64,000 nucleotides of DNA, from positions 1,481,563 through 1,545,562 of the forward strand of contig QKMZ01000006.1 of the NCBI GenBank assembly GCA_003242885.1, read 5' to 3'. The notes beneath the pieces were generated by a model, which saw only the letters and a list, made by a program, of their open reading frames with translations, ran no database searches and was not told the DNA's origin. Each line of letters starts with the position of its first letter. The first letter of the stretch is position 1. Origin of the DNA: Candidatus Melainabacteria bacterium. GTDB taxonomy: Bacteria; Cyanobacteriota; Vampirovibrionia; Obscuribacterales; Obscuribacteraceae. Made by a program: the position numbers and the translations under genes. This document shows positions 25,789 through 32,798 of this stretch, in pieces.

Positions 25789-27636
25789 TTGAGACTCAAA
25801 GCGCATTCCAAAATTGCTCTTTTGTGCGCTGCTATTTTAGTGTGCATACCACCTTTAGTCGCGCTCTGGTTTATTCGAAGTTTCGCCGTCGATGCATTCA
25901 TGCCAGACGACTTTGAGCTGGTGCAGAGATTCGAGAAGCTGGCGCAAGGCAAGCTTGACTATGGCTTGATTATGCAACCGCACAATGAACATCGTGCCGC
26001 CATCGCAGTTTTGTTGATGTATGCCATCGGCTCCTTAACAGCCCACAGCAGCCTGGCACTCATGTATACGAGCTGGCTCTGCCAACTAGTAAGTCTCGGA
26101 ATCATAATGGTTGCGGTTGCGCGCGCACATATGTCACGCACAAAAGTTCTACTTAGCGGACTTGTTGCCGCTATGTGCCTCTTTTCACTTCGAGATTCGG
26201 AATCGTTTCTCTTTGGCTTTATGTTTACCGCAACTCTGTCACTCATGTTCGCTATTGCAAGCTTTTATATGATTTCGAATCTAAAAGACTCGAGGGAGCG
26301 AAAAGGGCTTTTCTTAGCAGCTGCAGCGGCGTTCGGTTCCACATTCGGTGGATTTTCATCCGGGATTCTTGCCTGGTTGGTAGGTTTTGAAACAATCACA
26401 ACAAAAGCAATTTCACAAAGCAATTCCGAATCGATTTTCTCTCAATTATCAAAGTGGAAACAGGCATTCTTTATTTGGACCATTGCAGCTCTTGTATCAG
26501 CAACACTCTTCTTTACGGCTCCGGGCGCCTCTTCACAGACGTCCAGGATATTGAAGATAGCACTTGGCGCGGATAGCACCTTAGTCAACGACACAGTGAA
26601 TCAACTTCTACACAAAGGCACCTTCTTTCTCACGCTTTTAGGCAGCGCGGTTCACGGATACTTCGTGCCAGTTGCCGGAACTTTCCACTTGGTCTTAATC
26701 GCACTCACTTGCATTTTATTTTTCGCCAATATAAAGCATAGGAGAAATCTCCAAACACCAGCCTCTGAGAAAATAAACGAGAAGGAGAAGGAGAAGGAGA
26801 ACGTACTCCATTTCGGCGCTTCATTTGTCCTATTTTCCACTATCGCAACAGCGATCATTGCAGTGGTGCGCTGCGAAGCCTATGACATTACTTGCATTAT
26901 TGCCACAGCACCCCGATACATTTTGCTGAGCAATCTGAATTTTATCGGCTCCTACTTAGTTGCGATCTCCGATGCAACTTCATTGAAGTGGCTCAGAATA
27001 ACGGTTTTGCTCCTTTCAATAGCTCTGGCGGCAACAGGCTACATTTCAGGACTCGCCAACTCTGTTGCACTTGGCGAACTGACAAAAGATCAACAACTGC
27101 ATACAAGATATCTGATGCTTTCATATAAACAGCAACACAATGAAGACCTAAAGCTTTTGTATACCGACGTGGAAAATCTCATCCCAACACTCATAGATAT
27201 GGAAAAGCGCCGCTGGAATGTTTTTTCGCAGGTGTTACCACCACTTACGTCCCTTCCGAAAACAAAGGACATAGTGTTTCAATGCACCGTAATGCCACCA
27301 TGCCGTAAAGAAGGCAACACATATTATGTTGACCGCAAAACATGCCAGAAGTTTTTAATGGGAGGCTGGGCAGTGGACGTAAAGCGAGCACGCCCACCTG
27401 CCGATATTTGCTGCAGCTTGGGAGATAAATATGTAATACAGGGACTGAGCGGAGAACAAACAGAAGTTCTTGCCAAAGGAATAGGGCGCAAAAAACTCTT
27501 GCGCAGCGGATTTCGCGTCACATTTGACACCAGCAAAATAAAACCAGGTTTCTACCCGGTTACATTCACAATTTCAGATTCCAAACGCGAAGGAGCAACC
27601 ACATCTCCGGTGGTCTTCAATTTGCAAATTCAGTAA
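25789..27636 (+). CDS. Polytopic membrane protein with C-terminal soluble domain
   Basis: The start is a TTG with GAGG five bases upstream; 615 residues. About ten hydrophobic helices cover residues 8-435. A short charged loop near residue 330 is coded by four GAGAAG-type units (26779-26802) and reads EKEKEKEN. The last 170 residues are soluble, with MGGWAVD and a beta-rich end (GFRVTFDTSKIKPGFYPV), resembling the domain found at the end of some bacterial glycosyltransferase-like membrane proteins. The early acidic/aromatic loop FMPDDFELVQRFEKL could be the substrate loop of a GT-C-type enzyme. I infer an envelope glycan function at low confidence. The gene ends base-to-base against the Nudix gene on the other strand. 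Confidence 0.7.
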   Translation: MRLKAHSKIALLCAAILVCIPPLVALWFIRSFAVDAFMPDDFELVQRFEKLAQGKLDYGLIMQPHNEHRAAIAVLLMYAIGSLTAHSSLALMYTSWLCQLVSLGIIMVAVARAHMSRTKVLLSGLVAAMCLFSLRDSESFLFGFMFTATLSLMFAIASFYMISNLKDSRERKGLFLAAAAAFGSTFGGFSSGILAWLVGFETITTKAISQSNSESIFSQLSKWKQAFFIWTIAALVSATLFFTAPGASSQTSRILKIALGADSTLVNDTVNQLLHKGTFFLTLLGSAVHGYFVPVAGTFHLVLIALTCILFFANIKHRRNLQTPASEKINEKEKEKENVLHFGASFVLFSTIATAIIAVVRCEAYDITCIIATAPRYILLSNLNFIGSYLVAISDATSLKWLRITVLLLSIALAATGYISGLANSVALGELTKDQQLHTRYLMLSYKQQHNEDLKLLYTDVENLIPTLIDMEKRRWNVFSQVLPPLTSLPKTKDIVFQCTVMPPCRKEGNTYYVDRKTCQKFLMGGWAVDVKRARPPADICCSLGDKYVIQGLSGEQTEVLAKGIGRKKLLRSGFRVTFDTSKIKPGFYPVTFTISDSKREGATTSPVVFNLQIQ

Positions 27637-28008
27637 CTATAGATTCTTTTCTAGCGCGCCAAGAATTTCAAGAAGCGGTAATTGATATTTTGCGATGAGC
27701 TTCTTCGCTTGACTGAGCGGATAGAAATCGGCGATTTCAGCATCATCAGCAGGTTTTGGCTTGCCTTTGCCTTCACCGACAAAACAATAGAGGCGCTCGA
27801 AAGGCGCTCTATCAACATAACCAATTTCTTCAAGCTTCTTTGGTGCTTTAATCGAAGTTTCTTCTTCTAATTCACGGATAGCAGCCCTACGACGAGACTC
27901 GTGGCGTTCCATGCCACCTTTGGGAATACTCCAGCTGTTACCGTTGTAGACGAGCAAAACGTGCAAGTCGTTGCGCTTGCGATTAAACAGCAACACTCCG
28001 GACGTCAT
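27637..28008 (-). CDS. Nudix hydrolase
   Basis: I choose the ATG at 28008 (123 residues); the frame is open back to a TTG at 28044. The Nudix box occupies residues 31-53, G-GMERH-E...RRAAIRELEEETSI, with the catalytic REL.EE motif complete; the usual Gly near its end is Ser. Nudix enzymes hydrolyse nucleoside diphosphates linked to another moiety. The short length, SIPKGG start and FYPLSQA end resemble the diadenosine polyphosphate/housecleaning types, but substrate cannot be read. It lies downstream of the SRAP gene on the same strand. Confidence 0.88.
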   Translation of the reverse strand: MTSGVLLFNRKRNDLHVLLVYNGNSWSIPKGGMERHESRRRAAIRELEEETSIKAPKKLEEIGYVDRAPFERLYCFVGEGKGKPKPADDAEIADFYPLSQAKKLIAKYQLPLLEILGALEKNL

Positions 28009-28054
28009 TCTCACTCTGGGATTCCTCACACTGGACCGCAGCAATACTAGCGCC

Positions 28055-28071
28055 GACGGATTTCATCCGTC
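28055..28071 (-). terminator. Hairpin after the SRAP gene
   Basis: GACGGAT-TTC-ATCCGTC forms a perfect seven-base-pair stem with a three-base loop, directly after the stop of the SRAP gene at 28073. No long T-run follows. It may be an end signal or a relative of the REP-like hairpin at 25723-25739. Confidence 0.4.
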
Positions 28072-28072
28072 A

Positions 28073-28855
28073 TTAGAACAGCTTCAATTGCCCCGTATCT
28101 TCCAAGCCTTTTTCGCGCTTTTTCGCAGTAGCTTTGGCTCGCGTCGCCGAAACAGGTTTCTCTAATGCTTGTTCAAGCGAACACTCTTCAATTAAACGCA
28201 CCGAATCTGTTCTCGGAGAATTGACCATCGACGAAACCGGATGTGCCTTCATTTCGGCATCATCATATGGCTTAAGTACTCTGAGCAGTTGCTCGTTGTT
28301 TACTTCCATCGGATTCAGCCAGAAATCCTCATCCTCACGCCTTATGATTGCCGGCATGCGGTCGTGAATGTCTGACATGAAGTTATTTGCAGGCACAGTG
28401 ATTATCGAACAGGTCGTCAAATCACCACCGTCCGGCGAACTCCACGTTTCGTAAATTCCAGCCATGCCAAATGTGCCACCATCTTTAAGCGTGATAAACA
28501 TTGGCACTTTGCCATCTTCAGTCTTCTTCCATTCATAAAATCCATCGCATGGAATAATGCAGCGGCGGCGAGTAAAAGCGGCTTTGAATGAAGGCTTTTC
28601 AGTGATAGTTTCGACACGAGTATTGAAGAAGGGCTTAAAAGTCTTGATGTCTTTGACCCAAAACGGCACCAAACCCCATTTAACAGGCTCAAGCCTTCTT
28701 AGCGTTTCTCCACCTTCAGCCTTTTCAGAAACAACCGCAACCATTTGAGTAGGTGCAATATTGAAACGCTGTTCTAGATCGAACTCGACCTGCATGGTCC
28801 GGAATCGATCCACGATTTCATTTGAAGAGTGGTACAGAGTATAGCGTCCGCACAT
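28073..28855 (-). CDS. SRAP domain protein (YedK/HMCES type abasic-site shield)
   Basis: The start is set at ATG 28855, not 28861, because this family needs Cys as residue 2 once Met is removed; here the sequence is MCGRYTLY. Active-site residues are Cys2, Asn78 in FFNTRVET, Glu108 in GFYEWKK and His164 in IHDRMPAII. The 260-residue length is close to the norm of about 220-250, with a Lys-rich tail. SRAP proteins form a thiazolidine crosslink with abasic sites in single-stranded DNA and protect them. No LexA site is obvious upstream. All catalytic residues are intact. Confidence 0.95.
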   Translation of the reverse strand: MCGRYTLYHSSNEIVDRFRTMQVEFDLEQRFNIAPTQMVAVVSEKAEGGETLRRLEPVKWGLVPFWVKDIKTFKPFFNTRVETITEKPSFKAAFTRRRCIIPCDGFYEWKKTEDGKVPMFITLKDGGTFGMAGIYETWSSPDGGDLTTCSIITVPANNFMSDIHDRMPAIIRREDEDFWLNPMEVNNEQLLRVLKPYDDAEMKAHPVSSMVNSPRTDSVRLIEECSLEQALEKPVSATRAKATAKKREKGLEDTGQLKLF

Positions 28856-28936
28856 GCGCATGATTTTAACCGAATACTCGGCAACCTGCCTTAGTTCGAA
28901 AGGGCACAGAAGGCGACGTCATGATAGAAATAAAAG

Positions 28937-28965
28937 TTGACAGGCGGCTCAAAGGCTCATAGCAT
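28937..28965 (+). promoter_or_regulatory. Promoter for the gene at 29001
   Basis: TTGACA (28937-28942) and TAGCAT (28960-28965) are 17 bases apart. The same -10 form (TAGCAT) with 17-base spacing is found before the tRNA-Arg gene. The transcript would start near 28972. Confidence 0.6.
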
Positions 28966-29000
28966 CAAGCGTTTGAGAGAACTTTCCGCAAACTTACTGA

Positions 29001-30029
29001 GTGTTTAACCGATCTAAAAAACCAGCAGTGGCGCTCGGGCTTACCTTGATGGTCAGCTTTGCCAATATTGCGCCACCTGCTTTCGCCCTTGAAGCGAAAA
29101 AGCAAATTGTACAATCTGTACAAGCACCAGTTTTGTCCGAAGACCCAAGTGAGAAAGCACCTGATGAAAATTCGCCGCCACAATCACTTGACACCCTCTC
29201 TGCCGAAGCGCAATCAACAGCAAAAGCACTTGGGCTGTGGGATTCCCTCGTCTTGTTTGATGGTTTACGAAAACAGAGAGAAGCTGGTCAGTTGACCAGT
29301 GCAGAGTATCTTGAAGCTCGCCAAAATCTCATCGTGAACGTGATGATAGTGACGCAAGACGTGCGGACTTTCGTCCATTTTCTTGAAGAAGAAATCGCAA
29401 AGGCCGACTCGATCAACGCGATGATTGCGGCTCGAAGAGACCGCGCGCTCAAACTCAATACTTACGCAGATTTGTTCAGTGGCGGTATCACCGGCGTCGT
29501 GGGAGGCGGACTTCAGCTTGCCGATGTACATCATGTTGCGTATGACACCATCGATACTGTCGAAGGCGCCGTTCAAACAGCATTAGCGCTTTTGTCCTTG
29601 CGCGAACAACAAGGTGAAAAACGCATCGAGAAAGGCATTCCTAACATTTTGGCTCGTTTGTTCGAACCTCAAAAAGGTCCATCGGCAGCCTATCCTGCTT
29701 GCGTTTGGAAGTTTTTAAACGCGCCGGCGTCGCAGCGCCCAAACGCTGAAACACGCAGAGAAAAGCTCGTCAACGAGTGGAACCAGAACGGACTTTGTAT
29801 TTCCCATCATCACATTCATCGCAAGAAACCGAAAGCGATGGGTGAGCGCAGGGAGCGACTGCTAAACAGTTCGACTCAGAATTACCGCGTCACAGCAGAG
29901 CTCATCGAAGACCGGACCGCAATGCTGCACCAACTTCGCTCAACAGTTACCCGGATGGACGTGATTATGCTCGAAGTACTCCTTTATTTGCGCACGACAT
30001 CGCTCGCATCGAGCAGCCCGACGTCTTGA
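29001..30029 (+). CDS. Exported helical protein of unknown function
   Basis: The start is a GTG about 30 bases after a good promoter; no clear Shine-Dalgarno is seen. The 342-residue product has a signal peptide (KPAVALGLTLMVSFANIAPPAFA). Residues 30-75 are Pro/Ser/Glu-rich, then a helical core contains a Gly-zipper-like stretch (GGITGVVGGGLQLA near 168) that could insert into or line a membrane. The C-terminal third is basic, including HHHIHRKKPK. No family recognised. It may be loosely similar in layout to the protein coded at 38780-39817, but I could not align them. Confidence 0.7.
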   Translation: MFNRSKKPAVALGLTLMVSFANIAPPAFALEAKKQIVQSVQAPVLSEDPSEKAPDENSPPQSLDTLSAEAQSTAKALGLWDSLVLFDGLRKQREAGQLTSAEYLEARQNLIVNVMIVTQDVRTFVHFLEEEIAKADSINAMIAARRDRALKLNTYADLFSGGITGVVGGGLQLADVHHVAYDTIDTVEGAVQTALALLSLREQQGEKRIEKGIPNILARLFEPQKGPSAAYPACVWKFLNAPASQRPNAETRREKLVNEWNQNGLCISHHHIHRKKPKAMGERRERLLNSSTQNYRVTAELIEDRTAMLHQLRSTVTRMDVIMLEVLLYLRTTSLASSSPTS

Positions 30030-30068
30030 AGCGCGCTTTCAAGCGGAAAAGTCTGACGAGTCTGATGG

Positions 30069-30102
30069 TTAGAAAAAAGTCCGTTAACGGTCTTTTTTCC
30101 AA
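30069..30102 (+). terminator. 34-bp palindromic element, copy 2; acts as terminator
   Basis: CCGTTAACGG (30081-30090) is a perfect palindrome inside an A-run/T-run frame, so the RNA forms a hairpin followed by UCUUUUUU. It sits 40 bases after the stop of the gene at 29001 and fits an intrinsic terminator. 31 of 34 bases match the copy at 2743-2776. Confidence 0.6.
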
Positions 30103-30197
30103 CGAGATTTAGTTTCAGCGACACAAAAGATGAAGGGAGTTTAATCTTGCGAGGCACCTTCAATTGAACTTTCCCTCTAGTTTTTCCGTATTAGAAG

Positions 30198-30285
30198 GTA
30201 AGCGGGAGAAGCAACCGCTGATGAGCAAAGCCTCGCGATTCACGTCGCAGAATCCGCTCGCGACAGGCAGCGAGGCTTCTGCTTT
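30198..30285 (+). ncRNA. Candidate small structured RNA
   Basis: Two successive stem-loops are seen: AGCGG/CCGCT (30201-30219) and a larger one with outer arms AAGCCTCGC (30228-30236) and GCGAGGCTT (30270-30278) and a nested GTCGC/GCGAC stem. The second stem is followed by CTGCTTTTTA. A weak promoter (TTGAAC, 19 bases, TATTAG ending at 30194) lies upstream. It could instead be a terminator for the convergent genes. No known RNA family is recognised. Confidence 0.35.
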
Positions 30286-30312
30286 TTAGATCTCGCCCTG
30301 GACACTTTCACT

Positions 30313-30801
30313 TTACTGAGTCCGACCTGGCCTGCCGCCATTTCCGCCTTTTCCTGCATTACCAGCACTACCACCGTCTTTTTTTGGTGGAAGTCCGCGC
30401 TGAAAACCATCACCAGCGATATTAGATGAACGCTCGTTGGTTGGTTGTCGATCAAGCCACTGCTCTCTGCGGTTTAATCTTTGTTCTCTACGGTTTTGCG
30501 AATCCTCTCGCATGTCCTGCCGCTCTTCGCGTTGCTCCTGCTGCTCGTTTCGCATGTCCTGCTGATCCTGGCGGCGAGCCAATAAAATCTCACGCGCGTC
30601 TTGATCCGACGTACGCTTAAGTGCCTGATCTTCTCGCATGGATACTTGGTTCTCACGATGTTCAATTGCACTTTCTCGATTGATTATGCTGTCGACAGTT
30701 TTTTGCAAAGACTGCAACTGAAGCTCTGTCTCTTCGAGCTGTTGACGCAACTTCTGACGAGCATGTTCGCTCTCAGCCAGCATGCGTTCGATGTCATCCA
30801 T
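30313..30801 (-). CDS. Coiled-coil Gln/Arg-rich protein
   Basis: The ATG at 30801 has AGGAG five bases upstream. The 162-residue protein is charged and hydrophilic with no signal peptide. Residues 1-60 form a leucine-bearing heptad coiled coil (LRQQLEETELQLQSLQ), residues 60-118 are Arg/Gln/Glu-rich repeats of the EQREERQDMRE kind, and the last 40 are Gly/Asn/Lys-rich and disordered. The composition suggests a self-associating or nucleic-acid-binding cytosolic protein, but nothing defines a function. The good ribosome site supports a real gene despite the low complexity. Confidence 0.7.
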   Translation of the reverse strand: MDDIERMLAESEHARQKLRQQLEETELQLQSLQKTVDSIINRESAIEHRENQVSMREDQALKRTSDQDAREILLARRQDQQDMRNEQQEQREERQDMREDSQNRREQRLNRREQWLDRQPTNERSSNIAGDGFQRGLPPKKDGGSAGNAGKGGNGGRPGRTQ

Positions 30802-31183
30802 TCGTTCTCCTCGAGCGGATAAATGACTACTCGCACGTCACTAAGGTCTGCTCATTGGTAACTTTGTAAGAGCGAGAAAAGTATCAAAAGTTTCCGCAGT
30901 AACATTAATTCGCTGTGCCTGCTCTACAACTCGCCCGGAATCTGGCTTAGAAGAATAGAGCAAATCTGCAAACATGCTAATAAGAGTGAACGCAATCCGA
31001 TCGTGAATTAGCTAGACTCAACGTCAAAACTTGACACGGACACGGAGACTACGCCACCGCTACTGGTACCACCTGAAATTGCTATCGAAAAGACGGATTT
31101 TTGCCAAACGTTTAAAGAGAAGCGTTCTCTCTCGAATCTACCCAGCCAAAGATGCCCACCAGACAAGGAAAAGCTGATTTACC
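30802..31183. other. Non-coding stretch without recognised features
   Basis: About 380 bases between the coiled-coil gene and the tRNA-Arg promoter. I see only a short hairpin (AGAGAA-GCG-TTCTCT near 31119-31133) and no open frame with a ribosome site. Confidence 0.5.
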
Positions 31184-31212
31184 TTGACTCTGACGAGCTA
31201 GGCGGCTAGCAT
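31184..31212 (+). promoter_or_regulatory. Promoter of tRNA-Arg
   Basis: TTGACT (31184-31189), 17 bases, then TAGCAT (31207-31212). Transcription would start near 31219, about 25 bases before the mature tRNA. Confidence 0.7.
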
Positions 31213-31243
31213 TAGAGAGTTCGACGCATAAATCCCGCATCAT

Positions 31244-31317
31244 CCGCCCTTAGCTCAGCTGGATAGAGTGCTTGGCTTCGAACCAAGAGGTCGTAGGTTC
31301 GAGTCCTACAGGGCGGG
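31244..31317 (+). tRNA. tRNA-Arg (UCG anticodon)
   Basis: The 74-nt gene has acceptor arms CCGCCCT and AGGGCGG, D arm GCTC...GAGT, anticodon stem CTTGG/CCAAG with loop CTTCGAA (anticodon TCG, reading CGA/CGG), and T arm GTAGG-TTCGAGT-CCTAC. The discriminator is G; CCA is not encoded. A run of six T follows at 31319-31324. Confidence 0.95.
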
Positions 31318-31386
31318 ATTTTTTCAACGGCTGTAGCACTTGTCTTGGGCCAGTCACGGACTTAGAGTTGCGAAAAACGAACTCCT

Positions 31387-31884
31387 CTAGCGTCCGTTTG
31401 CGGCTTTCCAATCTTTGATGAACTCGTCTACAGAAGCAAGAACTTTGCCCTGAAACTGTTTTAGTTTGCCGGAATCTAGCTGCCCCATTGCCCCGTTTTG
31501 CCAGACTTTGGAGCCATATGGCTTCGAATCTGTTGGAGATAGGAAAACATTGCGTGACAAGCAAACGTCAATGAAATGACTCAGCGGCGCGTGTTGGTTT
31601 GTCTGAGTTGCATAAACATTGACGAAAACTACGGAGCCAAATGTGGCGTCTTTTTCAGACGGAGTAACCTTCAAACCGCTTTGTTTCAAACGCAACTCTA
31701 TTGCTGTTTGAAGCTTAGTTGAGTCAATGATTGACTTCACTTCTGGTGCAACGTACTCCATCGTGACAGCAACTTGCTCTATGCCCTTAAGTGCTCGGTA
31801 AGTAAAGGGGCCTGTGGCACCTACTGGCGAAACGGTGCCGAACTGCAGGAGCAAAACAACCAATAAAACCAGTAACTGACGCAT
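31387..31884 (-). CDS. Small exported protein, unknown
   Basis: The ATG at 31884 is preceded by GAGGGCGG at suitable distance and begins a strong signal peptide (MRQLLVLLVVLLLQFGTV, cleavage near VGATG). The mature part (about 140 residues) has an alternating beta/alpha pattern: AVTMEYVAPEVKSI, then IELRLKQSGLKVT, then SVVFVNVYATQ, ending in a helix. This resembles the small periplasmic domain that appears in proteins with DUF-type names, but I cannot name it. It is convergent with tRNA-Arg and divergent from the gene at 32184. Confidence 0.7.
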   Translation of the reverse strand: MRQLLVLLVVLLLQFGTVSPVGATGPFTYRALKGIEQVAVTMEYVAPEVKSIIDSTKLQTAIELRLKQSGLKVTPSEKDATFGSVVFVNVYATQTNQHAPLSHFIDVCLSRNVFLSPTDSKPYGSKVWQNGAMGQLDSGKLKQFQGKVLASVDEFIKDWKAANGR

Positions 31885-32054
31885 TACACCGCCCTCGTCT
31901 CTCAGTCCTGTCAATTTTAGCCGCCTTGCAACCAACTCGCGGCTAAGTATTTACGCCTGAGCGTAGGCAAATCCGGAGACAAAGCATTTGCCTTCAATAA
32001 TCGGGAAGTTATTAGTCGATACCGATTTCCTCAATCAAGCTGCCATAGTTTGGT

Positions 32055-32081
32055 TATGCCACGCTGCCAATATGTGGCATA
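32055..32081. promoter_or_regulatory. Perfect inverted repeat in divergent intergenic region
   Basis: TATGCCAC (32055-32062) and GTGGCATA (32074-32081) are perfect inverted arms 11 bases apart. They lie between the divergent genes starting at 31884 and 32184, which suits a transcription-factor site; a hairpin followed by GCTTTTC on the plus strand is the alternative. Confidence 0.4.
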
Positions 32082-32183
32082 GCTTTTCGGGGGTTCGCGC
32101 GTAAAACAATCGGAGTTTCAATCACAATTGAGATTGGATTGATTGCTCGCACCGTCCGCCGTTTTTACGATGAGGTACATCTG

Positions 32184-32765
32184 ATGGAAATAATTGAATC
32201 AGGCGTGTTGCGCACTGAGCGCAATCTCGTCGACACCTCGACGCACCTGTTTGAAGACGTGCAATTTGCAGTCTTCAACCGCAGTAAAACAAAATCAGAA
32301 AGTGCCGAACAACAAATGCATTTGCCAAATATCGAATTAGTATCATCCATCAACGACAAAAATTACCTGGAAAGCCAACCGATGGATCTAAGCACGGCGA
32401 TTGCAGGAATGTTTATCGCTGAAAATGGTGCATCTGTACAAATGCGAGAAGACAGCTCGATGTTCATGAACGTCCCGGGCGTGGGCACAGCATCTTTCAG
32501 CGCAGACGGAACCGTTACTATCAAGGAAATCGGCGAAACAACAAGAACAGTTAGGCCTATCGGAGCCGATAGCTTTCGCGGACATGTAGTCTATAGATAT
32601 CCCGAAAATTCCGGTGTCGGTTTCGCAGGATTCACCACACTGCCCGGCAGCGGTGGAGCATCATTCACTGCCAATGGCATTCAATATTCTTTCTCGATTG
32701 CGAGAGACAAGCACTCCGCTTCATCTGGATACATAGGCACGTTCGCGGCAAACATTCTAAATTAG
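32184..32765 (+). CDS. Unknown protein upstream of histidine kinase
   Basis: The ATG at 32184 has GAGGT seven bases upstream, making a 193-residue product without signal peptide. It is acidic at the N-terminus (MEIIESGVLRTERNLVDT) and becomes Gly/Ser/Thr-rich with short beta-strand-like repeats (GTASFSADGTVTI, GGASFTANGIQYSF), suggesting a beta-sandwich fold. No cysteine-based or catalytic motif is seen. It ends 33 bases before the histidine kinase start, so the two may be cotranscribed, and it could be a partner or input of that kinase. Function unknown. Confidence 0.65.
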   Translation: MEIIESGVLRTERNLVDTSTHLFEDVQFAVFNRSKTKSESAEQQMHLPNIELVSSINDKNYLESQPMDLSTAIAGMFIAENGASVQMREDSSMFMNVPGVGTASFSADGTVTIKEIGETTRTVRPIGADSFRGHVVYRYPENSGVGFAGFTTLPGSGGASFTANGIQYSFSIARDKHSASSGYIGTFAANILN

Positions 32766-32798
32766 CTGTAAAACGATTTCTGACAGACTACCCCTTCG

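Noticed and set aside
30069..30102. A transposon end
   Set aside because: No target duplication or transposase is visible; the hairpin with U-run explains copy 2 as a terminator.
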